Assembly: GCA_002261195.1 (NCBI GenBank)
Contig: MVBO01000011.1
Span: 1-64,000 of the forward strand
Source of the DNA: Bifiguratus adelaidae
Lineage: Eukaryota; Mucoromycota; Endogonomycetes; Endogonales
Length of the DNA: 64,000 bases
Direction of reading: 5' to 3'
Position numbers and translations under genes: made by a program. Below the pieces are notes generated by a model, which saw only the letters and a program-made list of their open reading frames with translations, had not been told where the DNA came from and did not search any database. Shown here piece by piece: positions 1 to 11,803 of this stretch (within the stretch, counting starts at the first letter, position 1; every line of letters starts with the position of its first letter).

Positions 1-2
1 AC

Positions 3-3000
3 CCTCAATCCGACCTTAATCTCCAGTCCGAGTTACCTTCACCTGGTCCAAGATTACCTGGTCCTTTCTCCGCTCCCACCTCTCGACCTACACACCCAAG
101 CAATACAAGCCGCCCTAATCAAGTACCTGAACCACCTTTTGCTACCGAGCTTGAATATCATATCCCTTGTCTCAAATCGCTGCTATATCCAAAACAAGTC
201 ATGTTGCTGGCAGAGCTCTTTCTATGTGCAGGACAAACGGAAAAGATATCCAAGTTTGATCAGCAGCAAGACGACAGCTCCGAACCCACTACGAAGGCTT
301 TGCTCTCGCACCTCGATCACGCCTCCGAAATTTCGCGGCCAGCTGAGCTTGGACGCAAAGACACTTCGAATTCATTGTTACATGAAGATGATTATCCAAC
401 CATGTCTGCGGCTGCGCGTAGCATTCATAGTACCTACGTTCTCTCCGACGCTTCTCGAGCTCCGATACCTAGGCTAAAGTTCAAATTCATCTGCGATAAG
501 ATCGACCTTTATTTCCTCTTGTCGACCCCTCAAGTCGTTCCTAACCAGTCGACATTTGATCATCCATCCAAGTCGCTATTGGGTATGGGCCATTTGAAGT
601 TGAGCCTTGTAAAGCTGCTGTGCAGATTCAAAGAGTGTGCGAGTCAGCATCCACTCGCGCCACGAGCAACAGCACGGTATAACACAGGCTCCCGCGAAGA
701 CCGCAGTGAAATATCACGAGTCACTATCGACGTTCAGCTCAACAACCTATACTTTGGCGAACACTTGTCTTTCCATCCCCAGACACCACGGCCTTCTGCT
801 CCAACTTCACTTACATATCTACCCATCATTGAATTTGATCATAGCTTACCGGACTGTTATGATCAAGGGAGTGGAGCGACAAAGACTGATTTTCCATCAT
901 TTCTTGTCATACCGCGAGGAGGTAAACATGCGATCGACGATAGTTTTGCAGTGCCAGGTGGTCGAGAATCTCGGCATTACGCATTTCGTCTATCCGTCAA
1001 GACCAAAGCATCGTACGACATGCGTGAAACCGAGACGAAGTGTGATTTGGCTCCCGTGCAAGTCTATGTAGACGTTCGGCTGGTGGATCGACTTGAAGAA
1101 TATCTCCGTAAGCTGTCGACTGTGTTTCAGGAAGCGGTTGTTAGGACGGCAGATGTGGAGCCGTAAGTAAAGCAAGCCATGACTGACCAGCCTCATGCTA
1201 ATAAATGCAGTACATCATCGATGAGCTCCGGAGGCCAGCTCGTATACGAGGACTTGGAAAACAGGGATATTCAGGTAAGTCATAGTAGAGATGAGGACCG
1301 GTTAATTCACACAATGACCCAATCAGGTACGCCGGGACGCGCGAGGATCACACCAATGGAGGTTGCGCTGCGAATTTCTACGTGTCTACTTTATCGCTCC
1401 GGATATGAGTGCTTGTAATCTTCGCGATGAGAATACCAATAGGTAAGCACAAGACTAGATATTACTAGGAGTTAATTCACCTATGCAGCTCTCATCGGGA
1501 CATTCTGATTGCTGATCTTCTCGGCGTCAATGTCAAAAACGCCATTCAAGATTCAGACAATGATTTTACAAACGAGCAAGTAGATGACGCAGCCGACGAC
1601 GGCAGAGGACATTACACTAGCAAGATTCCCAAAGTGAAACTAGAGTGCGCTACTGTCAATGTCTTCATGAAATTTGATGAAGGTGGGTGTGTCTGATCTC
1701 TATGCACCACATTAACATACGGCTTTTTTCACAGATCACACTGCATTCTGCTGGTTTACCGGAAAGGCATACGATCTCTCCACGCACCATGAAAGTGGAG
1801 CCAAAAGTGAGAGTAAATTGATGGTCCCAACTATTGAGATCACTTTCCGTTCCGAAGACTCTGCTCAAGAGTTTCTGAAGAGTCAAGGGGAAGAAGATCA
1901 GTTCTTTACTCGACGCTTCTCCACGTACACTCAAGATCAAGGGGTCAGATTCTCTGACGAGAGGGAAGACTTGTACACTTTCAAGCAGAACACGGTCAAT
2001 ACATCGGTAGGTTTCGATGCTTGATGTTTTTGCACTGTCGCTCAACACTTGATGCCTTTGTAGCTCTTTGTACTTTCATGTCATTTTCCGTATAGCAAAC
2101 TTTACCTGACGAAGCGTAACTGGGACATTGTGCAAACCATCCAACAAGACCTCATTGTATGGCAACCTCGATTTTTGCAACCGTCCCATGACGACCTGGG
2201 TGCCGGATGGACTGGAAGTGAAGGCAACGCGAAGTCCTCATTAACGGAAAGCATCATCAGAACTTATGCGGGGTCCGAATTTCGGACTAACAAGGATCGA
2301 AATGAAAAGTTGGAATCATCTGTCATGTCAGAGAGCGTCGAGAAGCTGGGACAACGACAGGAACAACCAAAAGCCACACTGTTAACCATCAAGGCGAATC
2401 TCGACATAGCTGACTTCACCTTCGATATTGTTCCGCCTGCACAAGGCGCTGCAGCAAGCCAAGGAGTAGCTTCGTCCTTCATTTATAATCTACGAATGCG
2501 GGAATTAGACTGGTTTAGCGTTGCAAAGCACCAAGGAAAGGTAAGGCCGTGTGTAAGCAAACGGTATTCTTATTCCATGTGCAGAGTCAATCCATCGTAT
2601 GTCTCGAGATGGGTGACATTCTTCTTTTCGACATCACGGAGAAGACATCGCGACGACTGCTTCGTAGGACGGTGCCGGTGTCGGCTTCGGTAAGCAGTGT
2701 GGCTCTATACTCGCTTTGACATGCTTCTAACGAATCCCAATGTAGAACCTTTACCGACAGCCCGCCCTTTCAGTCCTGTCGCATCTTTCCGTCGACAGTG
2801 AAGTCAATATCCAAGAAAAGAATTCTTACATTGTCGTTGATGGGATGACATGGGACTGCGATCTTGATATTGGATTCATTGAGCACTTCGTATTCTTCCA
2901 GTCACCTCCTGCAGATCTCAATATTCTCGATATGCCATTGCAGATCACCAAGGTCTTTGCCACCGTGAATGATTCAAGCATCGAGTACAACCCATCTACC

Positions 3001-5977
3001 ATTCCAGCTCATGCTGCGCTTTTGTTCGATGACTTGAAGGTTGTATCTTGCGCGTTCCTTAAGCCGTGAGCTGACATGTCGCCAGGTTAATACCACCATA
3101 ATTCCCGATTCACCGAGTCAAGGCGCTACCATTGCCGCAGCCTATACCAAAGCATTGCTAATTGATGACACAGCTCTCCTGCTTAGTGACGAGGCTACAC
3201 TCAGTCGTATGTCGTCCCACAAAACGCCATATTCTTTGGCTTTCTGGAAAACCAAGGGTATGGCTGAAGTGTTGTTCGTCGAGTATCTTGATCTGACGTT
3301 CCGGATCGGCAATGGTGCCATATTGCCAAAATTTGAGGTTAGTGCGAGCACTGTACTCGTCTGCCATGGGTTAACTGACCATCAGCTTGAACTTGCGAAC
3401 GAGAACTTTACGATTGAAGGCTGTGCAGATTCCTTCCAGGGAATGCTGAAAATTATAGCGCATGCTGCAAATCATGGAGACCAATCATCGACTGCGTAAG
3501 TACATCATCACGTGGATGACGTGCATTGCCGCCTTTATACTCAATCGGTGTTCCAGTACGACAGCCGCATCTGCTAAAGGCACAGGGCGCAAACCGCCAT
3601 CCTTGGATTTTTCGACAGATATGCTAGGTGAGAAGCGTGTTTGAAAAAATTGAGGTTTTGTACGCTAACGTAACCTCAGCGAGTGTGGAAGAACACGCAT
3701 TCCAAAGGCGAGGTTCCGCTGATGGCAACGCCGCCGAAGATGACGAATTGACGTTTGTCGACGAGTACTACACTTTGGGTGAACAAAGCCTCGAACAGCC
3801 GATGTATTATACAGGGAAAGATCTTGATGCATCCATGACAGCCTCCACCAGACTCTCGCAATGTAAGAATTCAGACAGACATTATGGCAGTGATACTTAC
3901 CTGCTTCAGCTATGGCACCGCGTAAACCAAGAAGAGGGGTGGTGCTGTCCTCTTATGATGATACCATTCGATTGCTGGACAATGATCTCGAGCAACTCGA
4001 GTTCGAACCGAATCATTTCGCACCTCCTGATCCAGAAGAGGAAGCGGACGACGAGAAACTGTAAGTCTTTGGTCGATCCAAACTTTGCATGAGCTTGACT
4101 CACGCTTTCAACCAAAACTGCAGAAATCCAACGAGTGTGTGGAGGATCAAGATCAAGGATGCCAACATTACATGGCGCATGCTGGATGGTCTGGATTGGG
4201 TAAAATCTCAGGAAGCATTGGAGAAAAAGGTTGCGCGGCTACGTCGCTCGCTTCGTCGACGTAGCGACAATTCCGACACTAGTCGATCTTCGGAAGCAAG
4301 TCCGTCTTCACCAATGGAACCCAGCTTGTTGGACCGTTTCAGTCTTGCGCCATACCTTGCCCAAGACGCGAACGAGCCAGGTAGCCCCTCTAGTCGCTCT
4401 ATTCGAAGTGAGGGACGAGAAGACGGTTCCAGCCCAAGACCATCTAGCGTGCGCAGCAGTGAAGATGTCAGAGAACGGTCTTCCAAGCATCCGTACTCAC
4501 GAACAGCAGCTGATAATATGGAGTTGCGCCTAAAGCATGTCTCTGCCAATTACAATGTATTTCCCGACTCCGAGCAGACGGCAAGCAAGCTTCAGGTGTT
4601 CATCCTTGATGTCGAAGTTACCGACAACGTCAGGGCTTCCAGCTGGCACAAGTTTCTTTCCTACATGCGTCCAGATTCAAGTACGCGACCAAGAGAGAGC
4701 AAATCGAACATGCTGCGTTTTGAGCTTTGCGGAGTGAGACCTTTTAACGATGAGGTGCAAGAGTACCGTCTTAAGGTGAGTGCCAGCCAAAGAATGTCCA
4801 CAGCTCATACCGCCGTAGATCAAACTTCTTCCCATCCGCCTCTACGTCGATCAGAATGCGCTCAACTTCCTTATCCGATTCCTTGCTTTTGAAGAGCCAA
4901 CGGATTCACCTGCGATGTCAAGTGCTTCCCGCTCGGAGGAGCAAATGTACTTTCGTAAGTGCATTTCTTCTACTTTGGCAGACACAGGTGACTTATCACA
5001 GTGCATGCAGAGCACGTAGAGGTTCAAGCCCTTACGCTAAAGGTGGATTACAAGCCTCGTGCGCTTGATTACGGAAATTTGATGGAGGGAAGGCTCGTGG
5101 AGCTTGTCAACCTCTTCCATCTTGACGGAGCGCAGGTGGACTTAAACACTCTCAAGCTGACTGGGATTCATGGATGGGGCCGCTTGATTGAAGCAATGGC
5201 CAAAGAATGGCTTCCTCATATCAAGAGTACACAGATACCCAACGTTGTCTCTGGCGTTTCGCCAATTAGATCGCTTGTGAACTTGGGCAATGGAGTGGCC
5301 GACCTAATCTTGCTACCTGTAGAACAGTACAAGAAGGATGGCCGCATTCTTCGAGGTAAGGCTGATGCACTTATGTTTGCACGATGCTCATAAACCTTGA
5401 AGGCGTGCAAAAGGGCACTCGATCATTTGCCAAGGCAACCACGATGGAAGCCATCAAGATTGGGTCGCGTTTAGCTGCCGGGACCCAAGTCATTTTGGAA
5501 AATGCAGATCAAATGTTTGGTCGTGGACAGGGTTCTCAAGGCGAGATTATCGCGCAGGGTGAAACAACGATGTACAGCAAGTTTGCCGATCAACCGTCCG
5601 ACATCGGCGAAGGTTTGGAATATGCGTACAAGAGTCTGCGAAGCAATCTGGGAACGGCAGCAGAGACTATTTACGCCGTTCCTATGGAAGTATATGAGCA
5701 AGAATCTGTCGGTGTAAGCATCTGCTAGTTGACAATGTGTACCAATTCGCCTGACAACCACCTAGGGTACTGCCAAAGCCGTCGTGCGTGCCGTTCCCGT
5801 CACGGTCATTAAGCCCATGATTGGTGTGACCGAAGCGCTCTCGAACGTGCTTATTGGAATACGCAATAGTATCGACCCCGTGATGAAATTGCAGAATGAA
5901 GATGTAAGTAGCACCTCAGGTTACTCCAGCATGTGCTCATGGTTGCTCCGCAGAAATACAAGCAGCGAAGAACCTAG
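3..5977 (+). CDS. ATG2: Autophagy-related protein 2 (ATG2), 3' part of gene
   Basis: ATG2 is a lipid-transfer protein bridging the endoplasmic reticulum and the growing phagophore. The window enters in mid-gene. I read 19 exons: 3-1162, 1211-1274, 1327-1442, 1489-1682, 1735-2006, 2064-2540, 2585-2689, 2746-3039, 3086-3337, 3386-3495, 3557-3627, 3680-3862, 3910-4060, 4124-4775, 4819-4954, 5002-5355, 5403-5713, 5766-5903 and 5954-5977, ending in TAG. The C-terminal ATG_C domain (exons 16-18) is diagnostic: it holds EWLPHIKSTQ, VVSGVSPIRSLVNLG, LLPVEQYKKDGRI and RSFAKATTMEAIK. A Ser/Arg-rich linker lies around 4,200-4,500. All introns are 45-90 nt GT-AG. The N-terminal Chorein_N domain is outside the window. 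Identity is secure; the short exons could be off by a codon. Confidence 0.93.
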
Positions 5978-6195
5978 TATTATATAGATGCAGCTGTACA
6001 TTATTGTGCGGGTAGATGTCCAATATGATTATACCATGCTCTTGGCGACAACACGTAGGCCAATGCCAAGACGCCGCAGACCGTACTCCATAGCCATACC
6101 TTCCAATGGCGTCCTTTTTCATCCATTTGCCTACCCAGCAACGCATTTAAGCTCACCTTCCAAATCAAGACAACGGTTTCGGCCGTTCGTTCGCG

Positions 6196-7693
6196 ATGAA
6201 AGTGCGCACACTGACTGTCTTCCTTCACCTCGGACAGGGTGATTATGAGCACATCAAGGACACATTGACGCATGTAGCCTCATTGCACCTTCGAGCGAAT
6301 GAGTGGCTCACGTCTCATGGGTACGAGGTGCAGACATTGCGAGTTGCAACGAATCGTGTTCGGGAATGGTGTCCCCACTTCGACGCGCAGACCTGGATCA
6401 ATGATATGGTGTATATAGACAAGGTGTGTGAGTCTGTGGGTATCCATTTCATGTCTATTGGTCCTGTGGATGGTGAGTTGCTGCTCGCTGTTCCTGAATT
6501 TGTCAAGGTAAGCTTTGTTGGTGGTGATATGCACAGGGCGCGCGCGCCCTAAGTCTAAGTTTAGCGAACAAAATACATGAACGTGTCCGGCGCCATTGAG
6601 TTGCTCGAGTCTGGAAACATTGACATGGAGGTAAGCCTGACTGCTGTCAAATTCGCTCACCATGGGCTGACTGCGGCTTTATATCCAGTGCGCACAAGTT
6701 ATTGCTCGCCAAGTCTTAGCAGTATCACGCTTGGACGATACCGGCGGTTCCAATTTCCGGTTCTGCGCCATTGCGAACCTCAAGCCTGGCTGTCCCTTTT
6801 TTCCCAGCGGATATGCAGCGAGTCCGATCGAGGGCAAGAAAGGCACCTCTTTCGCAGTGGGCCTGGAGTGTTCCGATCTCGTTGGCGAAGCCTTTAGGAG
6901 CGCTCGTGAGACATGGGAAAGACAGGGAGGTCGCTTGCTTGATCTGGCCAAGCAGAGCCTCCAAGAAAAGTTTGAGGGGGAAACGAGTCGCTTGGAGCGT
7001 CTACTGCTCGAGTATGCTGCATCAACACACCAAGAGGTATGCCTCGCTTATCGGCAAATCTGCCCTAAAGTTGACCACTTTGCCCAGTACACCGGAATAG
7101 ATGTTTCGATCGCGCCTTCATGCGGGCCGGATAATTTAGACACCTCGCTCGCAACAGCCTATGAACAGCTTCCTCTACATAAACCGGAAAAGGCGGGACC
7201 CGAGAGCCGACCTTACAGATTTGGAGATCCTGGTACCATGACCATTTCCGCATTGATCACATCAGTTCTCAAACGGTTTCAGGAAATGATCAAGACGACC
7301 GGATACTGTGGACTCATGATGCCTGTGATGGAAGATGTGGGTATAGCACAAGCATGGCCAAACCTCAGATGGGAGCAACTGCTTGCTTGGAGTGCAGTCT
7401 GTGGATGTGGACTAGGTAAGAACATTGCATGTATGGCATGTACCTTATCACGCGCTAGATTGCGTTCCCGTAGCCGGCAACACGGATCCCACTCGATTAG
7501 GCAACGTGCTCGCCGATATGGCCACCATGGCTTATAGGGTAGGAAAAAAAGCTGACATAAGAGTGCATGGTCTCATATAGCTCTCTAGCTCAACAAGCCC
7601 CTCTCTGCCCGCCTCTTCCCGATACCCAACTCGAGCGATACCACCCATTTCAACGATCCTCTTCTCGTGAACACGAGCGTAGCCCTTCTGTAA
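6196..7693 (+). CDS. DUF711 (UPF0210, PFL-like) family protein
   Basis: Five exons (6196-6507, 6565-6630, 6689-7415, 7459-7538, 7589-7693) give about 429 residues, close to the family's usual 450. Diagnostic stretches are RTLTVFLHLG near the N-terminus, DDTGGSNFRF, GFPFFPSGY-like text (here GCPFFPSGYAAS), GIDVSIAPS, TGYCGLMMPVMED, and a C-terminal KPLSARLFPIP followed by FNDP and NTS. DUF711 belongs to the pyruvate-formate-lyase-like fold group and is best known from bacteria and archaea. Its reaction is unknown, so I assign no function. The start is the ATG that opens the conserved RTLTVF strand. The gene lies 218 bp downstream of ATG2 on the same strand. The introns are of the local type, so it is well established in this genome even if it arrived by transfer. 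Confidence 0.85.
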
Positions 7694-8093
7694 CACACAA
7701 TGTGCAACGAACCCTTGTCTCGTGGCTACAGGGTTCTTGTAACACCTAAATAAAACCTGTAACAGGAGACATACCACCATTCTGTCCCTTCAACGTTGCA
7801 ATGCGTCATCTACTACCCCTCCTCTTCATGCTGAACCAAAGCCCGTTTCATGCCGAACAATGCTCTAAGCCGTAACACAACGGGTTACACAATGCTAGTC
7901 CTAATTTGGACGCATTTTTAATGCCTGTCTTACACATTTTTCTTCGTAACCTCTCTTCCGGATTTCTCTCTCTCCCTCGCTCTTTCTTGTAGACGTTCGG
8001 GTTACGAGGTGCTAGCACCTCTTCGGATTATCTTTATGCTCGTTGATTTGCTGGTAGAAGTAGTATAATATTGTACATGCGAAGGTAGAGCGG
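7694..8093. other. Intergenic, DUF711 3' end to RGS gene promoter
   Basis: About 400 bp without a gene. It must hold the DUF711 3' UTR and the promoter of the RGS gene. The only clear structure is a perfect 16-bp palindrome at 8006-8021 (GAGGTGCTAGCACCTC), about 75 bp upstream of the RGS start codon. No TATA box or RNA gene was recognised. Confidence 0.5.
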
Positions 8094-10639
8094 ATGATGG
8101 CACCCCAAGATCAATCAGTGCCGTCGTCTCGGCCCTTGCATGCAAGGACAGAGCGTGCGGATGGAGCGACGCTTACTGGACAGCTCAAATTGGCAAAGAC
8201 AGGCGTTCCGGCCTTTAGGGTAAGCTTGCGGGATAGCAGGGCCATGAAGGAAAATAAATATTGAGGATTTGCCGAATTTAGGACATGTGCGTCTTGTTTT
8301 CGGCTCTTGTGATCGTTCTTCCACTCACGACGCATCGACATCTCATCAAACACTATAATCAAACCTTTACCTACCGAGATGCGTTGAGCAAGCTTCGCAA
8401 TTTGAGTTATTCCAAGGTGACTCGGCAACAAGATCCAACGGGTAGCTCACGGATGATTGCTACAACGTCAACGACGACCTTCAAGATGACGGAAGAAACG
8501 GCGCTTGAGCTATGTCAGCTGTTCTTGGAGGCGCGCTTTTGGGAATCTGCCACAGATAGTGGACGATCGCATTTCAAGGACAAGGGCCTCTGGATGCTCA
8601 CACCAAAAGGAATCTGGGTGCTGGAACGGGGCCTTGAGGAGGCAGGCAATGGACCTCACAAGGCATTACAGGCTCTCAAAGATGCGTACGGACAGCCATA
8701 CGCCCATCAAATCTTCGAGCTCGACCGTGAAGAGGGAACTGACCTGATTCGGTTTTCGGGTGAGATGCTGGAAGATCTCTTCCGCTGGTTTTGCGGTCGT
8801 TGTCCAAATGAAGAAAGCATTGCCTTATTTCCCTTCAGTAAATTCAAAGATGACGATCGAACGTCCTCGCCGCGTTCGTGTGATCCCTTCTTACGACATT
8901 CTGGAGAAGAATCGGTACGAACTTCATCCATCACCTCGCCAGGTCCGAGTCAAGGTTTTCCTAGGGCCGATTCTTCCTGTTCGAGCACAAGCAGTAGCCT
9001 CGGTGATTCTTCCACAAAAGATCTTCTCCTGTCTTCTCTCTCTCCCAAATCAGTGCCGACGAGCGCAACGTCTCCTGGGAACCCGATTTCCGGTCCTGCA
9101 GGGTCACGATTGTTTGGCACTTCCCCTACAGTGTATCCACCTGGTATCGTTTTGAGGGAACGGGAATACTTTTATGAAGTCTACCATCAAAGCTTTACCG
9201 GAGCCTCGGCACTTCATTACATGGTCATGTATACGTCCGCGCTGACGCCGCGAGAGGCTGAGTTGTGTCTTATTTACTTTGTGCGCACTGGCTGGATCAA
9301 GCAGTGTGCAGAAACCACTGCGTACGAATTTTCTGTCGATCCCGACGGTGGCTTCGGTGTCGCATTTCGACCAACAAAGTCGGCATGGTATCAAATTACC
9401 TCACACGGAAGACTTGTTGCCGGTTGGACCGGGCTTCGAGGAAGAAGCGAATCTACGGTTTCTGCCGCAACGATAAGATCAGGCAAAGGCGATGGAGAAG
9501 GCACCCTCAATGGCACGAATAAATGCTCCTCTCCCTCAAAAACGACTATATCAGATACACCGGTAACTCACCATCGTTCCACATCTACATCCGAGAAGTA
9601 TGATACCATTCGGAAGCCACCGCGAAGCGAAAGTCTACGAAGCGATGCTTCCAGTGACCGTGATGGTGTCAGTATCATCGCCGACGGCCATGACATAACA
9701 CCACCCGATATGCGAACTTGGTCGCGCACCACCTCTTCCTCATCAGTGCATGGCCAAACAAGCCCTATGGCATCTCCGCCGTTATCCATTCAATCCGTCC
9801 AAGATTTGCATATTTCTGACTCGTTGGAATCTGCAAGAAGGGCGTTTGTCACGAATGCTGGATTGAGCCCACGACCTGTAGATCGGGTTACTTCCAAGGG
9901 CGAGAAAATCCGTCGATCCACCTCTCAACGTCGTCCATCGCGTGGCTCGGCCGGACCCGACGTTACTACTTCTACCATACCAAGTCTACCCAACGGCGAC
10001 TCTGAGCTCACCTCGTTGAACAGTGACCCCGTGCAGAGGACTCTACGGCTGTCTAAGGCCAGTAGTACGAGACCACAACCGAGGAGTGTTGACAAGGACG
10101 ATACCATGCAAATATTGCTGGACCCTTTTGAAAGCCCCCTTTCCCAGCTCCGAGTCATATTGGCCTATCCACAGTTGCAACAGCGGTTTGAAGGCTTGTG
10201 TTATACCCCAATCAACAAGAACAAGCTGGCATTCACGCGAGCTTATGGTCAAGTGAGAACCCAATGGAACGAGCAAGTCAAGTCTGCCACCGCCAAGAGC
10301 TCCGAGCGTAAAGTAACCGTACCATTACAAGACCAGATACCCCTCTTCCTACAGTGTTTCGATATGTATGACGTCTTCTTTAGACCCAACGCCCCGCAGT
10401 TGATACCCATCGACGCTCGGACAGGCAGCGATCTAGCTGCATGTGTTGATGCACTTGCAGAGTGGAAAGCACACCTGGAAGCTCTAGAAGCCGCCAATGA
10501 AATCCCTGGTGCACCACCTGTCCCACTCACGCTGTTTCTCAAATCATTTTCTTGGGTCCATGAACAGGTGATGCGGTCGTTGGCCAACGAGGTAGTACCT
10601 TCTTTCCTGTCAGCCCAAGGCTGGAAGCAGGATGAATAG
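8094..10639 (+). CDS. RGS/DEP-domain regulator of G-protein signalling, Sst2/FlbA type
   Basis: Two exons (8094-8219, 8282-10639) encode about 827 residues. Sst2/FlbA proteins are GTPase-activating proteins for heterotrimeric G-alpha subunits and dampen pheromone or vegetative-growth signalling at the membrane. The N-terminal third matches the fungal Sst2-type DEP region (FSALV, THRHL, TFTYRDALSKL, then QQDPTGSSRMIATTSTTTF). A second DEP domain lies at about residues 325-420 (REYFYEVYHQSF to ITSHGRLVAGW). A long Ser/Thr-rich linker follows. A divergent RGS box sits at about 655-815 (PLSQLRVILAYPQLQQRF). Exon 1 was added because it supplies the residues preceding DMCVLFSALV in frame after a clean GT-AG intron. 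Two adjacent ATGs (8094, 8097) could start it. The RGS box is weaker than the DEP regions. Confidence 0.85.
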
Positions 10640-10735
10640 ATGATCAAAACAACCATAGAATTTATGTATCAGCTATTAGTACGTGTACATTGTATTTCCG
10701 AGTCAATCTGCCTATACAATAGAAGGCATATAGGA

Positions 10736-11442
10736 TCACTTTTCAAAGTCTTCCACGTCACTCTGCATTTGAAACGACCAGGCTTCCATCATCGTTCTAT
10801 GAGGGTTGAGGCACAGCTCTGGAGATGTGTGAGCTTACCTCAGCTTGCTCAAAACGTCCGCAGTCAAGTCGACGGTACGATCTTGCGTGTCCTTGTACAT
10901 GGTTGCGGTGAATGGGGGCATATCCGGGTCCATATCATGCTGCGTGCTGCCTGGCCTGCATAGTGCTTTTGTCAGCCTCTGTTGAGCTCAGAGAATGATG
11001 CCTTACGTGGCTGACATTGAAAAGGCAGGGATAATAGCCGCTGGTAGGTGCATCTCCTTGAGCTTTTGACTGGCTCCATCCACTATGCTCATCGATCAGA
11101 ACCATTTGAGGGATACACGTTGTAGATACCTTGATCTTGTATGGTCTTGAGATCGTTGGGTGCGGACGACTGGAGTTGGTTGGCTATATCAGCCAGTACT
11201 TTAAGCGTCTGCATCATGTGCATGGTCTGAATACCATAGGCCTGACTAGAGTCACGTCAGCACTGTACAATACGCAACAGACTTACACTGTATGTCTGAG
11301 CGATCGATTCAGGTTCGCAAGGCGTATCAGATGGTGCTCTTGAAGATGGGATTGATGGTTGAGTAGTCTAGCTTGTCTATGCATCTGATGAGTCCATGTA
11401 TGCGTCCTTAAGATCTACTTGCTCTTCCATTTCCCTTTCCAT
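10736..11442 (-). CDS. Small helical protein of unknown function
   Basis: Reading the minus strand, six short exons join in one frame with good splice sites: 11442-11419, 11367-11287, 11241-11130, 11082-11007, 10955-10839 and 10796-10736. They encode 156 residues ending EDFEK. The protein has a polar Ser/Pro-rich N-terminus and then a helical, probably coiled-coil segment (YGIQTMHMMQTLKVLADIANQ). A short hydrophobic AAIIPAFSM stretch follows, then a second helix. Size and layout resemble small subunits of Mediator, BLOC or dynactin-like assemblies, but I cannot match it to any of them and assign no function. It is head-to-head with RNASEH2B across 361 bp. Confidence 0.6.
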
Positions 11443-11803
11443 TGTTCGAGATTGAAACGAAAGAAGGAGAGAGGGAATGTCAATTGGAATAATGGATTAT
11501 AAATGATATTGAAACATGAATAGCGGAAATGCAAGGCAATGCTGTAGTCTGGCAGACAGCACTACTAGACGACACAGGAGGCTACCGCCAGACGTTCAAT
11601 GTCAACACCCAGGGCAAGCGACAAGGGATTGACAAAAAGATGCACACCTCTCGTCCTCCATAGCTGTACCATTGTCCACCGTCCCCATCATGACTCAACA
11701 AACTCGCTACAGCATACAATGCTTAAGACAGCCACAAGGAGGCGTTTGGGAGCCAATGCTCGCGACGTTGACGCGCCATTTAAATTGAACGCGTCGCAAA
11801 GTT
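11443..11803. promoter_or_regulatory. Shared divergent promoter region, unknown gene / RNASEH2B
   Basis: A 361-bp gap separates two divergent start codons (11442 minus, 11804 plus), so it must carry both promoters. No clear TATA box or long inverted repeat was seen. Confidence 0.4.
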
